Shown: positions 15,901-23,940 of the stretch, one piece after another
Position numbering within the stretch: the first letter of the stretch is position 1
Layout: each line of letters opens with the position of its first letter
IMG/VR virus record: IMGVR_UViG_3300025674_007777
Location: 1 to 64,000 of that record
Reading direction: 5' to 3' (one strand)
Source of the DNA: a virus
Length of the DNA stretch: 64,000 nucleotides
The notes under the pieces: model-generated
The model's database searches: none
Seen by the model: the letters and a program-made list of their open reading frames with translations, nothing else
Told to the model about the DNA's origin: nothing
Program-made: the position numbers and the translations under genes

Positions 15901-16507
15901 CAATACCTTGTCCAAAATATGATTCTAATCCCCCTCTACCTGTATCGGGTGATGTTTGAACTATAAATGAGCCTGAATTAGCGGCTCCTGTTAGGAACTC
16001 AAATGAAGCAGATTCATTCATTTCCATGGACAGAGCAGATGCTTCGGATGCCAACAATATTGTGGAACCAGTCATCTCCAAAGTGTCAGTGGTCTTATCA
16101 AAAGTCAGAACTGATGATCCTGATAAATTTCCGTTATCATTAAACTGTACCGATCGGTTAGGTCCTTTAGCACTCATATCACCGGTAACTACAAAACTAC
16201 CAGTCAAGTTCAGAGTACTTTCAGCATCAACAAATGTGAAATTGCTAGATCCAGATATTACACCATTATTATGTATCTGTACTGAATTAGCTGGGCCGCC
16301 TGGATTATTTGATATTGAAAATACGTCAGCCGATGATGTGATGTACAATTTACCAGATCCGGTATCATATGTTACCAGATTATAAGTAGGATCACCATAT
16401 GAGGCACTGAATAGCAATTCTCTAGTACCACTAACAGCATTATGTACAGTGAATGTGTCGGAACCGGTGACAATCAGTCTTCCAGTAGTATAAATTATTT
16501 TAGCCAT
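12947..16507 (-). CDS. Long tail fibre / virion appendage with YadA-like head repeats
   Basis: 1186 residues, rich in Gly, Ser, Asn and Thr. The N-terminal half repeats a module of the type SVQFNDNG-xxSGSSxxTF (three copies, about 95, 125 and 590) and has many SASG and GNVGIGT strands. Residues about 840-1150 are a left-handed beta-roll of 14-16 residue units (for example GSGNTL, GGRNNSISGSN, GRGNTIS), the pattern of YadA and trimeric autotransporter heads. No intramolecular chaperone peptidase motif is seen at the C-terminus (ends FDELKIVV). It likely binds the host surface. It lies directly downstream of the glycan cluster, with its own ATATTTATA element. Confidence 0.8.
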   Translation of the reverse strand: MAKIIYTTGRLIVTGSDTFTVHNAVSGTRELLFSASYGDPTYNLVTYDTGSGKLYITSSADVFSISNNPGGPANSVQIHNNGVISGSSNFTFVDAESTLNLTGSFVVTGDMSAKGPNRSVQFNDNGNLSGSSVLTFDKTTDTLEMTGSTILLASEASALSMEMNESASFEFLTGAANSGSFIVQTSPDTGRGGLESYFGQGIATAAGQPISNQIFGLKYTSGSSASEGELSMTFGKRDLSNLGGANQNNFYVTYEPSGIFTNAQGELEFFVGEHLNVGYGVLSVYRGGASSTTQTSSFAGYFSASAFSNQQQYTRPFALSTLAQVDDTNPAFVINKDVTDLTSENLVIDYGGNIHMDGRLIFRSDIASEISASGRLNITTTGDQIALQADGGNVVRILAKGNTEMFGAKSGSQTLEPGPTLRNISTSFLYAKDGVANVFVTSSLRAATALNTETLDYRGDAIVGVGSYSSGPNTSPKGAIVALTGSQWGVASSGSGACASSSLAIALTGGDQGTGEYLLNGIVNLPYAPGDRVGQLLYLGDNGSASAVPPSNPAHFSIPVGYYLGANTMYFSPDRTTGGANTVSATITNPGGSDTQVQFNDGGIFGGSSAFTFNKTSNALTLTGNLTASNNISASGDIIGLSASFANLSVSNLAAIGDSQTDTINITGNSLFMLEENNNGTFKIRENATQVDILAIQADDTPRAIFAFDPTHYDNDVDGQGRIGLGVATASIASKLHINLLTGSNAPTSIVRFDATGNDNIMFVSSSGNVGIGTGAPSELLTVAGNVSASGLLFVSASENSGQSYRVLVQDLATGRVYYTGSYADLSPYTSGSGIGDIRPKLGSNLSSGSFNTVGGGQGNQAFGSNSFIAGGSGSIIESGNANAIIGGRNNSISGSNDNLIAGNGNVIDAGSQNVALGSGNTLTYVLNNQSFVHGLSNSSMAPGSFVTGRGNTISTETNLYRIGGRDNTISGTENSSQNPGGIFAGANNTLGPAIARGQIIVGGNNNTLNGRVGNSVILTGNGNIIDDSVQPTSQTNESYLSILNGNSNQITGSAPTTDAAKDQCGKFSTIINGESNRIQTGGATTQTLYKYNTIVNGTNNLISGSGITSDVSGLYNTIVNGANNIIMPDVSGSTIVAGHNIKADRSDTVYAANLSLTNLPTSAAGLPVGAVYRTGSAFDELKIVV

Positions 16508-16522
16508 GGAATATGCTTTTCA

Positions 16523-16531
16523 TATAAATAT
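16523..16531 (-). promoter_or_regulatory. ATATTTATA late-type promoter-like element
   Basis: Ends 15 nt before the ATG of the fibre gene. Confidence 0.5.
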
Positions 16532-16533
16532 GA

Positions 16534-16779
16534 TCAATTCTCTCTTATCTGTAATGTTTTGATCTCTGTTAAGAATGTCTCAACATCAATTTGCTTTCCT
16601 TGTTCAGTGAATATTCTGGCCTGGCTGATTAGTTCAGATTCGGTTTCAATCATTTTCCTCATTGTCCTGAAACCTTCGGAGGCCCAGAATACTCCAAAGC
16701 CATTATTTTCTCCTAATTTACGATCCTCATATATGGTATCAGATTCTTTGTCTCCTGGATAAAGTATGTAGTATGTCAT
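16534..16779 (-). CDS. Conserved small T4-like phage protein
   Basis: 81 residues starting MTYYILYPGDKESD, with an FGVFWASEGF block. I recall very similar short proteins in cyanomyoviruses; no function is assigned. It separates the fibre gene from the glycan cluster and overlaps the last gene of that cluster by 4 nt, so it belongs to the same transcript. Confidence 0.6.
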   Translation of the reverse strand: MTYYILYPGDKESDTIYEDRKLGENNGFGVFWASEGFRTMRKMIETESELISQARIFTEQGKQIDVETFLTEIKTLQIREN

Positions 16780-17954
16780 CGTTTACAATTTATTAATTCA
16801 TGCTCATATGTAACCATTGCATTTATTTCAATATGAAGATTGCCTAATTCAAACTCTCCTATCTCTCCATTATCTGCTATGATGGATGATATCTCCTGAA
16901 TGTAGTACATGTCTTCATTTGTGAATGTATTACCATCAATATAAATAGTGATGTCATTTGTTATGTCATCTTCAATGCCGTACATTTTATTTAGTATATT
17001 GAAATCAGTGTTAGGCTGTTCCATATGAACATATGACTGAAAATTTATATCCGTATACATGCTCGTACACCATGGTTCCAGAACTTCTAACAATTGTCCC
17101 GTAGTATTTTTGATATGAATACCGATATCATACTTAGGAGGGACTATTGGCTTCATTAGAGCATCATGCTTCACAAAATGACCCCACTTTCTTATGAAAT
17201 TTCTAGTAGATCTCATATTCTGCGCTAACCACTCGGGAGAATCCTGATAAATGCTTGTAGCTTTATCAACTGTATTGCGTCTGCTGCCCCTGCATGTCAT
17301 ATGATATACGCACCCATGCCATGTCTGAACAAATTTGATACCATTCAGTTGAAATCTATTGAAAATATCAGAATCTTCCTTACTCTGCGGAGCATATAAT
17401 GGATCATGACCGCCTATTTCTTGAAAGTCTTTTCTATAAAATGCCCAAGGAGCAAAGATACCTTCTGTTGTATCATTTGTCGGTATCCTCTGGCTAATGA
17501 ATTCAAGCAATTCATCTTCTTTGAACTCTTCTGGCTCAACTCCGTAATCTTTTAAAATCTTTTCAGGTCCATCAGGATGTAATGGCGGTTCAATTCTTGT
17601 CAATGAAACAATGATACCTGGCTCAATTTCATTTTCTATAGCATCTAATGCTCCAGGGCATAAATACATATCAGCATGGTATATCATTGCAATATCATGT
17701 ATGGCAACTTCATTAATCAAACGATCATATAGAATGGTATGACCTAATCTTTCGCCTGTATCATTTCTTATAGCACTGAAATGTTCATCTGCGGTCATGC
17801 GTTCTTGACACCATTCCCAAGTTCCATCAGTTGATGCATCATCAGCTACGCAGATCTGTACCGTATGATCGCCTTGATTCTTTCTGATGGCGTCATATGA
17901 CCATTTGAGATATTTCAAATTATTTCTCGATGGTTGAATTAAACTTATTTTCAT
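16776..17954 (-). CDS. GT2-family glycosyltransferase (paralogue 1)
   Basis: 392 residues. The N-terminal GT-A fold has IQPSRNNLKYLKWSYDAI, the nucleotide-binding VADDASTDGTWEW (about 35-47) and a DxD-like YHADMYL (about 93-99). The acceptor half ends with a YHMTCRGSRRN motif and FIRKWG. After about residue 270 there is an extra domain of 120 residues with no match. It is clearly a paralogue of the next gene (shared VYHxxxRGS and FIRKWG blocks). Sugar and acceptor unknown. Last gene of the glycan cluster, ATGA-coupled to the gene before it. Confidence 0.75.
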   Translation of the reverse strand: MKISLIQPSRNNLKYLKWSYDAIRKNQGDHTVQICVADDASTDGTWEWCQERMTADEHFSAIRNDTGERLGHTILYDRLINEVAIHDIAMIYHADMYLCPGALDAIENEIEPGIIVSLTRIEPPLHPDGPEKILKDYGVEPEEFKEDELLEFISQRIPTNDTTEGIFAPWAFYRKDFQEIGGHDPLYAPQSKEDSDIFNRFQLNGIKFVQTWHGCVYHMTCRGSRRNTVDKATSIYQDSPEWLAQNMRSTRNFIRKWGHFVKHDALMKPIVPPKYDIGIHIKNTTGQLLEVLEPWCTSMYTDINFQSYVHMEQPNTDFNILNKMYGIEDDITNDITIYIDGNTFTNEDMYYIQEISSIIADNGEIGEFELGNLHIEINAMVTYEHELINCKR

Positions 17955-18829
17955 AATCTTGTTTTTACATTTGTACCGTGAATTGGTTTAACGAAGGTAT
18001 CATTATCATGGTCTGGCAATCTGCCCCATTTTCTTATAAATTTCTGCATATTGATCTGCTCTGCGGTCTGCTGTCTCTGCGACTTTCCTTTGAAATTGTC
18101 TTTTGCTTCGTCTCTGAAGTGACTGCCCCTAGCTGAAAAATGATATACTACTGATTTGCTGGTCATTTTGAATTCATACCCCTCTAACTGCATTCTAATA
18201 AATAAGTCCATGTCTTCCCAGCTGGCTGGAGCGAATAATGGATCATTTCCTCCTATCCATTCATAATCTTCCTTCTTGCAAAAGAAACCTGCACCTCCTC
18301 CTTTTCTAACATCGATATCATTATTGTCACTGAATTCCCGAGCCCAGTCGTCAAAGATATCATTTTCAAAATTATGATGATAGGCACCGAATGCATCTAA
18401 TGGAACAAACACCGTGCCTGGGCGATAATCTGGATCATTAGGAAATATTTTTGGCTGTATTCTAAATGATGAGGCTATGAGTCTAGTATCTCCAATATCA
18501 TCATATAGATTGAGTAACTCCAAATCCTGATTAGGTGCTATCCACATATCTGAATGTATGATATTGACAAATTCTGTCTGGGCTTTATCTACGCAGAAAT
18601 TCATTCCGCCGCCGATGCCTTTTTCCTGTTCATTATGCTCAATGTAATATTCTATATCATATTCATTATCAGCCAGCCATTCATTGGTACCATCTACACA
18701 ATTTTCTGCATAAACTATGATTGGCATATCATTGTAATATGCATTTTGTCGCACAGATTGCACAGCTAGTTTCAAATACTCTAAATTATTATTTGTAGAT
18801 ATGCAAGTTGTTATTTTATGTTGTTCCAT
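17951..18829 (-). CDS. GT2-family glycosyltransferase (paralogue 2)
   Basis: About 292 residues from MEQHKIT (18829); another Met lies at 18841. GT-A motifs: CISTNNNLEYLKLAVQSV, CVDGTNEWL (nucleotide site), and IIHSDMWIAP as the DxD equivalent. The GxxGGGMN loop and VYHFSARGS close to the end match the neighbour. It is the shorter of the two paralogues, lacking the C-terminal extra domain. Soluble, with no membrane segment, so it would act in the cytoplasm on a soluble or protein acceptor rather than being an integral polymerase. Confidence 0.75.
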   Translation of the reverse strand: MEQHKITTCISTNNNLEYLKLAVQSVRQNAYYNDMPIIVYAENCVDGTNEWLADNEYDIEYYIEHNEQEKGIGGGMNFCVDKAQTEFVNIIHSDMWIAPNQDLELLNLYDDIGDTRLIASSFRIQPKIFPNDPDYRPGTVFVPLDAFGAYHHNFENDIFDDWAREFSDNNDIDVRKGGGAGFFCKKEDYEWIGGNDPLFAPASWEDMDLFIRMQLEGYEFKMTSKSVVYHFSARGSHFRDEAKDNFKGKSQRQQTAEQINMQKFIRKWGRLPDHDNDTFVKPIHGTNVKTRL

Positions 18830-19749
18830 ACATCTTTCCATGTTAATGCATTATAAGCAGGATTGAATAAGTTATGCGAATTCTTTTCAGACATTTTCCC
18901 TGCTATCTTATACCAGTTATTAGAATTACGACGCTCTCCTAATGTGTCACCATTTTCATCAGCCACATAACAACGCTTCTTAGGATGTTCTCTGTTATGT
19001 ACTAACAAAATATTTTTAATCACATATTGAGGAATGTTTCCTAAAATTTTATTTGTCATATACATGAAAGCCGAATCTTCATGAGTGAAGAATACAGATT
19101 TAGGAATATTCACTCCCGCCTTAATGACTTCAGATGATATGACCAAACCACAACCGTTAAATTTATGAGGTGAGGCGATTCGTACATCCAACTCCTCTAC
19201 ATCATTAATTTTATTCATTTCATCTTTGCTCATAACATATCTAGTGCCCCACCATTTTTTGTTATCCACAGGCTTGTCTGTCATCATAACATGTTCAACC
19301 GGTCTCCAAGAATCATCCCACATCTTACATGTTCCAAAAAATGCTAAATATTTTGGTGATGTAGCTGATTGAGATTGATGCAACATATCCAATACTGAAA
19401 ACATTTGTTTAGGAGCTAACATATCAGATTCTCCCCATATCAGCACATCTACTGAATCGCAATATTTTTCATTGAACTCACGCCGATAATCTGCAATGGT
19501 AACAAGTAATGGTGATAAATTGACTGACCACTCTGCTGGAATAGATTGTTTTATTTTAATTAAACATTCAGCCAATTGTTTTTTACTGATACATTTTTCT
19601 AATTGCTGATTGGAACTTATCCAGAAGTCGACAATGACATCACCATCGTATTCGGTCATTGCATCTTTCAATGAATCAATGTATTCATTAATGATATCAC
19701 ATTCATACCATTGCACTAAACATCCTATGGCAAACTTAGTCTTTGGCAT
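18811..19749 (-). CDS. Putative GT-A glycosyltransferase
   Basis: About 312 residues from MPKTKFAIGC (19749). Features of a GT-A fold: FAIGCLVQWYECDIINEYIDSL at the N-terminus, then a VLIWGESDMLAPKQMF block with an acidic E-S-D that fits the DxD metal site (about 118-133), and a late FFTHEDSAFMY acidic block. No exact family named. It overlaps its neighbours by 14 and about 19 nt within the cluster. Confidence 0.55.
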   Translation of the reverse strand: MPKTKFAIGCLVQWYECDIINEYIDSLKDAMTEYDGDVIVDFWISSNQQLEKCISKKQLAECLIKIKQSIPAEWSVNLSPLLVTIADYRREFNEKYCDSVDVLIWGESDMLAPKQMFSVLDMLHQSQSATSPKYLAFFGTCKMWDDSWRPVEHVMMTDKPVDNKKWWGTRYVMSKDEMNKINDVEELDVRIASPHKFNGCGLVISSEVIKAGVNIPKSVFFTHEDSAFMYMTNKILGNIPQYVIKNILLVHNREHPKKRCYVADENGDTLGERRNSNNWYKIAGKMSEKNSHNLFNPAYNALTWKDVWNNIK

Positions 19750-20518
19750 AATTAGCTTCTTCCTCCCAATTTCTAAAATATGGTAACCATCGTTCCTCTG
19801 CATGACCACAATATGCTGGTATTGAACTTATCAAGCCTTTTCCTTTGCCGGCCAATAATCTGAATGTAGCTCCTCCCATTGGTAATGGTTTACCAGTATG
19901 TAATTGCATCATATCATCTCTGTCTTCTCTGATGTTTTCCGCTGTTGTTGCAAACGTCATTGTTGTGCTACTAGTTAATTTCCAATGACATGATTTGGAT
20001 GCATACACAACGGTATCTTCGCCGTGACAATACACATTGAGTGGTTTGCGAACACCATCATCATCAATGTCTATTTTTCCATGTCCCCACTGAAATCTAC
20101 TATCTTCTTTATCCTGATACTTATCTGGATGATCATATAATGTAGCATATGGAGCTCCTAATGCTTCAAAAGCTTCAATCAAAATGTTCTTAGCGCCGCG
20201 ACAATGTATGTAATCATCTTCTACAAGATACACAATTGTATCTGCTGGCATATCTTTTGTTAGTTCATATGCTTTGTTCCAACTGTATAAGAATGAGCCA
20301 GTGTTTCCATTATTTGTCAATTCTACATTGTCAGAATATCGCTTGACCATATCAAATGTCTCTTGAGATACATTATCACATATGACATGCAGGTTTTCTG
20401 AACCAAATTCTCTTACCAATGTTCGTAGGCAATCTTCTTTACTAGCATATGCTGGTTTAATTTTTTCAGGATTGGAATGATCACTGATTCTGTAAATAGT
20501 AACTATATTCATATTCAT
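19736..20518 (-). CDS. Putative glycosyltransferase with EDD metal site
   Basis: 260 residues. VTIYRISDHSNPEKIKPAYASKEDCL leads into a nucleotide-binding region, LHVICDNVSQET, and TIVYLVEDDYIH (about 93-104) provides the DxD-type acidic cluster. The C-terminal half has a Cys/His-rich acceptor region (YCHGEDTVV, YCGHAEERWLP). I recall similar proteins in marine phages and bacteria annotated as glycosyltransferases. Start at 20518 gives an ATGA overlap with the gene before it. Confidence 0.6.
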   Translation of the reverse strand: MNMNIVTIYRISDHSNPEKIKPAYASKEDCLRTLVREFGSENLHVICDNVSQETFDMVKRYSDNVELTNNGNTGSFLYSWNKAYELTKDMPADTIVYLVEDDYIHCRGAKNILIEAFEALGAPYATLYDHPDKYQDKEDSRFQWGHGKIDIDDDGVRKPLNVYCHGEDTVVYASKSCHWKLTSSTTMTFATTAENIREDRDDMMQLHTGKPLPMGGATFRLLAGKGKGLISSIPAYCGHAEERWLPYFRNWEEEANYAKD

Positions 20519-21312
20519 ATCTCGTTTATTGTTATTCTTTTAAATCTTTCATCTGCTGGATTTGTGTCTGATAATATTTCAACATCTATTTCTTCTCGAA
20601 CAAACCAGTCATACATTGCTGTCGTGCATTCAATTGTATTTTTCAATTCTGTATAGCTAGGACCTCGGCCTACACTTGCTGTATACAGATCCTGCGAATG
20701 CTGTTCAATCCAATTCGGATCACGATCATTTCCTTGATATCTAGATAAGTCCCCAATATCCCAACCTATTGTGACAATTTTCTTCACACCTAGTAGATAA
20801 CATAATGGAAATCCAGATTCATATAATATACCTGGCCCCCACATAACTCTCGTATCAGTTCCCAACTGTTTCCAATTGTCAAAATTTCTTGTATATGCAG
20901 TAGTACCTTCCAATGTTATCCATGGACCTGAAATGACAGGAAAATAGATATCAATATCATGTTGCCATTCATTAATTATCCTATGCAGTTCATTATCCAT
21001 GTTACTAGCAGTAAGTTGCCAGGATTTTATAGTATGCTCATTGTCATATGTATATGGCTGAAAATTATATGTGGATATCAAATGAAAATCGCATATATCA
21101 CTAAGATAATTGAAAGATTGTTTTGCGCAGATGACTAATTTGTCTTTCAGTTTTGATTTCAGTACTTTCTGATCATGTTTAGTTAGACTAGGGCCACATG
21201 TAACAAGATATGCGACATCACCTTCATATGCGCCGTTCAATAATTCTAAACGTTCTTCTATCGAATCCAACGCATGCATTTGCTGTTTTATCTGACTCGT
21301 CTTCTTTTTCAT
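20515..21312 (-). CDS. DUF115/MptE-like (Maf-type) glycosyltransferase candidate
   Basis: 265 residues. After a helical N-terminus, YLVTCGPSLTKHDQKVL (about 35-51) gives the GxGPSL-type Rossmann loop of DUF115 (6-hydroxymethylpterin pyrophosphokinase MptE-like). The block FPLCYLLGVKKIVTIGWDIGDLS (about 173-195) matches the second half, where family members bind the nucleotide-sugar. DUF115 domains occur in Maf proteins that attach nonulosonic acids to flagellin. In a cluster that also carries NeuB and NeuA homologues, transfer of a nonulosonic acid is a reasonable inference, not shown. Confidence 0.6.
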   Translation of the reverse strand: MKKKTSQIKQQMHALDSIEERLELLNGAYEGDVAYLVTCGPSLTKHDQKVLKSKLKDKLVICAKQSFNYLSDICDFHLISTYNFQPYTYDNEHTIKSWQLTASNMDNELHRIINEWQHDIDIYFPVISGPWITLEGTTAYTRNFDNWKQLGTDTRVMWGPGILYESGFPLCYLLGVKKIVTIGWDIGDLSRYQGNDRDPNWIEQHSQDLYTASVGRGPSYTELKNTIECTTAMYDWFVREEIDVEILSDTNPADERFKRITINEI

Positions 21313-22022
21313 TTCTGTAATATAACTGTCATTGATGGTTTCTGAATACCAGGTGTTTCAATATTGATATGTTTAAATTTATCAGAAAATAACATTCTCA
21401 TTGATTCTTCAGAAAAATAATGATAATGACCATCCCAGCCGCCATCATTTGGATATCTCAAACGTCTTTTAATAGGAACTTCCAATATCAAATAACGATT
21501 TGTAATTTTATCAACTGTATCAACAAACGCATGCAAGTCTTTGATATGTTCTAAGACATGCCAACATGTTACCAGATCATATGATTTGTTAAAGTCAATA
21601 TCATTAATATCTCCATGATATACATTTTCATAGCCATATTCAATAAGATTGTTAACACAAAGATTGCTAATTTCCTGACAATCAATTTGTAAATGTTTGA
21701 ACCGATCACGAACCATATTGACAAATGATCCTCCGCCGGCTCCAATATCTAACATACTATCACAATCATCGACGATGTTTTTTATAATATTACAACGACT
21801 TTTCATGATATGGTGTCTGACACTATGAAACTTATCAGTAAACTTACCATCTATAACTTCACCAGTCGTTCTATTACCATGCTTATTAGTTCTATATTCA
21901 TTGCGATGATAAGATAAACCATCATCCTGATAATCTACGAATACATGCTTACATGATGGACATTTATACACATCCTTCACAGATGCTTCATGCATTACAG
22001 TGTTACAAATAATACATCGCAT
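21309..22022 (-). CDS. SAM-dependent methyltransferase with N-terminal zinc ribbon
   Basis: 237 residues. CxxC pairs CIIC and CPSC at residues 3-21 form a zinc ribbon. The class I methyltransferase domain follows: SMLDIGAGGGSFV (motif I, about 89-101), LVTCWHVLEHIKD (motif IV region of the Methyltransf_23 type) and YLILEVPIKRR. This arrangement is typical of sugar or polysaccharide-modifying methyltransferases. The HxLEH motif is intact. It overlaps the DUF115-like gene by 4 nt. Confidence 0.8.
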   Translation of the reverse strand: MRCIICNTVMHEASVKDVYKCPSCKHVFVDYQDDGLSYHRNEYRTNKHGNRTTGEVIDGKFTDKFHSVRHHIMKSRCNIIKNIVDDCDSMLDIGAGGGSFVNMVRDRFKHLQIDCQEISNLCVNNLIEYGYENVYHGDINDIDFNKSYDLVTCWHVLEHIKDLHAFVDTVDKITNRYLILEVPIKRRLRYPNDGGWDGHYHYFSEESMRMLFSDKFKHINIETPGIQKPSMTVILQK

Positions 22023-22025
22023 CCA

Positions 22026-23093
22026 TCAATCCTTACAAGTTGAAATAAAATTTTTCAATGACTCATGCCATTTTTTAATTGATGCATTTCTGATCTTATA
22101 CCATGTTTCGCGGTATGTGGAATCCATTAGCAATCTGAAATGTTTGCCGCGCAATTGATCTAACCAATCTTCGTCATTGATATCAATGTTATAATCTTCA
22201 AATCCATTTCTTAATGAAAAGTCACGCACTTTGTCCTGTGTGCTGAAATATAATCCAGGTATATTCATTCCAATGGAAATTAATTGTCCATGACCCCTGA
22301 ATGCTATTATGGAATCGAAATTCAAATACACTTTAACCAACTCTGATGTATAATCAAATGCCAACATATCAGTCAACTGTCTCGAATCAATGATGAAATT
22401 TGAAAAATATCTAAAATCCTTTGGGGTATGTGGCATTGCCACTAATTTACTATTGTTAGCAAATTCGACAATACTTTTAATGTTTGCTTCGCCATTGAAC
22501 CTATGTTCATTAATATGCTGACTAGTATTGAATGCTGGCTGAATTACATTAGTTTCTAATTGACCATACTTTTCAATCTTAGCATAATCGAAAATCAAGC
22601 CTGGATCTGGAACTTCAATGACTTTATCAGTATGCAATCCGAGATCCTTCAAAATATCAACTGAGCCGTCATTTCTCAATGAAAATTTTGATGACAATTC
22701 AATCATAGATTTCAAAGAAGCCTTTGCTTCATCAGAGAAACCCTCTCTACCTCTGAAATAATTGATACCTAATCCAACAAAATATGTGGGACAGTTCAAT
22801 GATTTCATTATCTCTTCATTGAATGGTAACTTGAAATGGGTTTCATGTTGTTCATATCCTCTATATTCAATCAAGCCGCCTCCGCCGACAACTATGGCAT
22901 CGAAATTATTCTGCTTGAAGAATTCAATAACAAATTTAATATTGTTTTTACGATTCCAGAACATTCCTATGTCTAAAGAATGCCATTCGATATCAGAATA
23001 TTGGGCATCAAATTCTTTTCTCACATTATACAATGCAATGTTATCACCTAAATTTCTGTTATACGATCCTATGTGTGCAAATTTATAACTCAT
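22026..23093 (-). CDS. Polysaccharide pyruvyltransferase-like (CsaB/WcaK family)
   Basis: 355 residues. N-terminal GSYNRNLGDNIALYNV matches the GxxNxGDxA start of the family; IVVGGGGLIEYRGYE (about 68-82), FVGLGINYF and SLRNDGSVDIL (the R/D-x-x-S block) follow, and the second half has FDSIIAFRGHGQLISIGMNIPGL. Members transfer ketal pyruvate from PEP to sugars of cell-wall or exopolysaccharide, and some act as glycosyltransferases of GT-B fold. A 10-nt gap separates it from the previous gene. Confidence 0.75.
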   Translation of the reverse strand: MSYKFAHIGSYNRNLGDNIALYNVRKEFDAQYSDIEWHSLDIGMFWNRKNNIKFVIEFFKQNNFDAIVVGGGGLIEYRGYEQHETHFKLPFNEEIMKSLNCPTYFVGLGINYFRGREGFSDEAKASLKSMIELSSKFSLRNDGSVDILKDLGLHTDKVIEVPDPGLIFDYAKIEKYGQLETNVIQPAFNTSQHINEHRFNGEANIKSIVEFANNSKLVAMPHTPKDFRYFSNFIIDSRQLTDMLAFDYTSELVKVYLNFDSIIAFRGHGQLISIGMNIPGLYFSTQDKVRDFSLRNGFEDYNIDINDEDWLDQLRGKHFRLLMDSTYRETWYKIRNASIKKWHESLKNFISTCKD

Positions 23094-23103
23094 ATATAAT
23101 CTT

Positions 23104-23940
23104 TTATATTAAAAATGGATTTAGTCTTTTCAAAATTAATCTACTACTGTCTCTAACATAACCTTTTGTGGTCGGATACCTTCTATGAAAACCGCTAGTA
23201 TCTGTTATTATAACAGATCCTTTTTTTCCTGTAATAAGTGTTTCTTTCTGCAATCCATATGACGATAAGTATTTATTTATTTGATTTGTGTCAATACAAT
23301 AATCTTTAGTAGTGGCTAGACGTAAACTATCAGTCCATAAAATATGATTAGAATTTCTAGTTACCTTTTTAAATCTTAAGTTATGACTTCTACGCATCGA
23401 TAGATCGTAAAGCAGTGTCAACTTTTCTTTGGAATTTTTATTGGTCCCTAATACATAAGAATATGGACCATTTTCGAGCTTAACATCGTTATTATAACGG
23501 AATACCTTAAAACAAGGATGAAATGTATCTACATGCATTGTACACTGTATATCATAATCAGATGCAGTATCTATTCTTGTACGATTTACCCATGAGCGTC
23601 CTATATCAAAATTTTCATCAGCTGTAACATATTTCATTATATCTAAAAATGTTTCATGCTTTATTCCAGGTTCCAATACTAAAACACCATCATGTAAAAA
23701 CTTATTAGTATATTCATTTACTTCGAAATTTGCACGTTTATAATCAAATATTTTTTCAGCTAATATGCAACGAAGTAAATGAATACCATCTACATCAAAC
23801 TCAGAAACTACATGCTTACTATTATTATTAAACTCATTTAAATCGTTAGAATCGATAACAGCTTTAATCGATTTACCTGTAATAGAATCAATCAATTGCA
23901 TGTCTTCTTCGGTGATAAATTTTTTAATTAGATCTTTCAT
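23104..23940 (-). CDS. Phytanoyl-CoA dioxygenase-like Fe(II)/2OG oxygenase
   Basis: About 278 residues from MKDLIKK (23940, TAATG overlap). The HxD iron motif is in CTMHVDTFHPCFKVFRY, followed by ENGPYSYVLGTNK, the GP-x-x-Y-x-x-G-T/S-H block of PhyH proteins. The distal His and the 2-oxoglutarate Arg fit GSVIITDTSGFHRR and RLILKR. It would hydroxylate or otherwise oxidise a small molecule or glycan. This gene and the next look more AT-rich than the neighbours. Confidence 0.65.
   Translation of the reverse strand: MKDLIKKFITEEDMQLIDSITGKSIKAVIDSNDLNEFNNNSKHVVSEFDVDGIHLLRCILAEKIFDYKRANFEVNEYTNKFLHDGVLVLEPGIKHETFLDIMKYVTADENFDIGRSWVNRTRIDTASDYDIQCTMHVDTFHPCFKVFRYNNDVKLENGPYSYVLGTNKNSKEKLTLLYDLSMRRSHNLRFKKVTRNSNHILWTDSLRLATTKDYCIDTNQINKYLSSYGLQKETLITGKKGSVIITDTSGFHRRYPTTKGYVRDSSRLILKRLNPFLI

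Noticed and set aside
13101-16385. Several plus-strand frames of 60-119 codons opposite the fibre gene
   Set aside because: They are shadows of the Gly/Asn/Ser-rich fibre; no start signals or plausible products.
12947-16507. DNA-level repeats or CRISPR-like array in the fibre gene
   Set aside because: The regularity is at protein level (beta-roll units of varying sequence); no identical repeat with unique spacers is seen.
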